A stretch of 21,009 nt of DNA from Apostichopus californicus. Taxonomy: Eukaryota > Echinodermata > Holothuroidea > Aspidochirotida > Stichopodidae. The notes under the pieces are model-generated. The model searched no databases. It had not been told where the DNA came from and worked only from the letters and a program-made list of their open reading frames with translations. Numbering within the stretch: the first letter of the stretch is position 1; every line of letters starts with the position of its first letter. Where the stretch lies: contig JAIPMN010002113.1 of assembly GCA_020650975.1 (NCBI GenBank), positions 719 through 21,727 on the forward strand. Direction: 5' to 3'. Made by a program: the position numbers and the translations under genes. Of this stretch, positions 19,409 through 21,009 are shown one piece after another.

Positions 19409-21009
19409 AAAGGTAATGGATTGAAGTTCTAAAAGAGAAGAAGAAATAAGAACACAGGCAACCCTCCATCAACCATCTTACTTTTAAGGGAATCAAGGCA
19501 ACAATGGGGATTTCTCACTGGCCTTTGTATAGGTACCATGTAATTATATAAAAAACCCACAGATGTGTGTTCAGATCTTTTGAACAACATTCTTGCAAAC
19601 AGTCCATGCCTTTTGGTAGGACATTAAAAAACTGAGACGGTTACATACAATATCTGGTCTTGCTTTTTGTTCATAACAGGAGTAACCTGTGTGAATTTTC
19701 CACAATCGGTATACAACACATGTAACCATTGGACACTTCAAACTGCACTTAAGGTAGTCACGTAACCCTGACACAATCACTGCAGTTGTCTAAATATAAA
19801 ACTACTTATCTGCAAAATCAGTTATGGGGACCAGTAACACAACGAGGTGGTGGCTTTTGTGGCCTCTGTTTATATCCAGTCATGCAAAATATGGTGTTTC
19901 AACTTTTTGCATAGTATTGCATAGTTTTGTATAGTATAGTACGGTATTGCATAGTTTTGTATAGTATAGTATTACATAGTATTGGAAGATTACATAGTAT
20001 TTGTTGTGGGCTCTGTATTTTGCCTCTTGTAAAGTACACAGTTTCCTGTGTAACAAAAACAACCTGCTATTTTCTATAGTATGACTCGTATAGCAATTTG
20101 CCCATTTCGAGTACCATTTTGCTATGACCATGCTAGATAAATCAATTTCCCTGTAAGTTCTATGGTATGGTTGTTTACCAGTCTGCAGGGTTCAAGTGCA
20201 ACCCACAACCTGGCATCAATAATAAGGTCACTATAAAAACTACCGGGGACACTTAAAGGTCACCAATATATATTGGCTCAAAATTTGAACTGGCTAAAAG
20301 AAGAACAAATTTTATGAAAATGTACCCTCCTGGAAGAGAGGAACCTCAAAATTAGTCTCAGCAGAAATGGTAAGAATCATATAAGGGCATAAAATGTTTC
20401 AGACGTGGAGTATATTTGATAGTGCAATTGTAAGAATGCATGTAGCTCTCTTTGAATATGAGTGGTCAGCCTTTGAATCTTTTGATGAAAATTTTGCTCT
20501 CTCTTATTTTTGTATAAATTGGGAAGAAATACAGATGACCATGATCATAGTCAAACTGGAGATGAAGATTCCATCTTGGTGAGTTGGCCAGAACCACAAC
20601 GTTCACAGCTGTGAAAAAGTTCTATCCTTTTGCATTCCACAACCCTGACAAATTAACCACACCTGTCTTAAAGATGATTGTCCAATTATTTCAACAGATC
20701 CAACCAGAAGTTTCACTTTACCATAAAGTCACCAAGGCCACTAGCTATTAAAAGTAGATCCTTTTTTTCAAAAGGAATGTGTAGGTTTTTATCAACACCC
20801 TGCTTCAACCAGCATACTTTCCTGGTTTGTCAGATAATTTAGGGTATAAATGGTCACTTGATAGGTAGGTGATTGGACAGAGCAGTTTTGCCTTGACAAT
20901 ACATTTAAAGAGGCCATGACACGAAAAATCCAACTAATCGAGAGTAACTTCCTCTGAATCTATGAGAAAATCTATGTTCAAAACTATCCTCATCACCTTG
21001 AAAACCTCA
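19409..21009. other. AT-rich non-coding end of window
   Basis: No gene is supported. It contains the 30-bp repeat at 19914-19973, a palindrome CCAATATATATTGG at 20263-20276, and a possible 44-nt mini-exon at 20535-20578 discussed under findings. Open frames at 19571-19780 and 20394-20582 show no recognisable protein features. Confidence 0.55.
19914..19973. repeat. 30-bp tandem repeat, two copies, TAGTAT-rich
   Basis: GTATTGCATAGTTTTGTATA followed by GTATAGTA recurs with a period of 30 (19914 and 19944), followed by more degenerate TACATAGTAT words to about 20000. Confidence 0.9.

Noticed and set aside
20180..20215. Possible tRNA T-arm (GGGTTCAAGTGCAACCC)
   Set aside because: A short stem with GGTTCAAG is present, but no A box, anticodon arm or acceptor stem could be placed upstream.

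Overview
This is AT-rich, repeat-dense nuclear DNA from an animal, with only traces of coding sequence. It has no operons, no rRNA or recognisable tRNA, and no long intact ORF. It does have GT-AG exon candidates with long polypyrimidine tracts, MITE-type elements, several minisatellites and many microsatellites. A marine invertebrate deuterostome such as an echinoderm is my best guess. That rests only on the repeat style (the TGACCT-rich repeat near 10.9 kb, the hAT-type MITE, the ATAATAATTTAT element near 7.7 kb) and should be treated as weak.

Coding content: the best-supported gene is on the minus strand. One exon at 5405-5681 encodes an acidic, Ser/Glu-rich segment starting with a W-x-E-E-R-x(5)-L-Y-x-S-L motif. 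A second exon at 3024-3162 encodes a very basic Lys/Arg-rich segment. Their phases match (phase 1 to phase 1) and both have consensus splice sites, so they are probably consecutive exons of one nuclear protein. The motif resembles what I remember of the N-terminus of JARID2/Jumonji proteins, but this is not a firm identification. On the plus strand, 1344-1483 is a separate good exon candidate of unknown family. Two further mini-exon candidates (13430-13495 minus, 20535-20578 plus) are speculative.

Layout: 1-1343 non-coding with homopolymer and short repeats; 1344-1483 plus-strand exon; 1484-3023 non-coding; 3024-5681 two minus-strand exons and their intron, which holds a 79-bp direct repeat, a GAGGAC inverted-repeat element beside (CA)n, and a 68-bp minisatellite that overlaps the exon's own splice donor; 5682-8593 AT-rich non-coding; 8594-8996 a 387-bp hAT-type MITE with 8-bp target-site duplication; 8997-12500 non-coding with a strong hairpin, a pyrimidine-rich array interrupted by a 10-N gap, (TA)n and a nuclear-receptor-like triple half-site; 12519-12780 a fold-back element with a second partial copy at 17588-17708; 14854-15275 a second MITE with an internal 29-bp tandem repeat; 15543-16173 tandem duplications; 19011-19408 a 14-copy 28/29-bp minisatellite; the rest AT-rich non-coding DNA.

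The most unusual feature is the 68-bp minisatellite. Each unit carries a copy of the 3' end of the 5405-5681 exon with its splice donor, and it also shares an 18-bp word with the fold-back element 7 kb away. This suggests tandem amplification of a splice junction in a gene intron.
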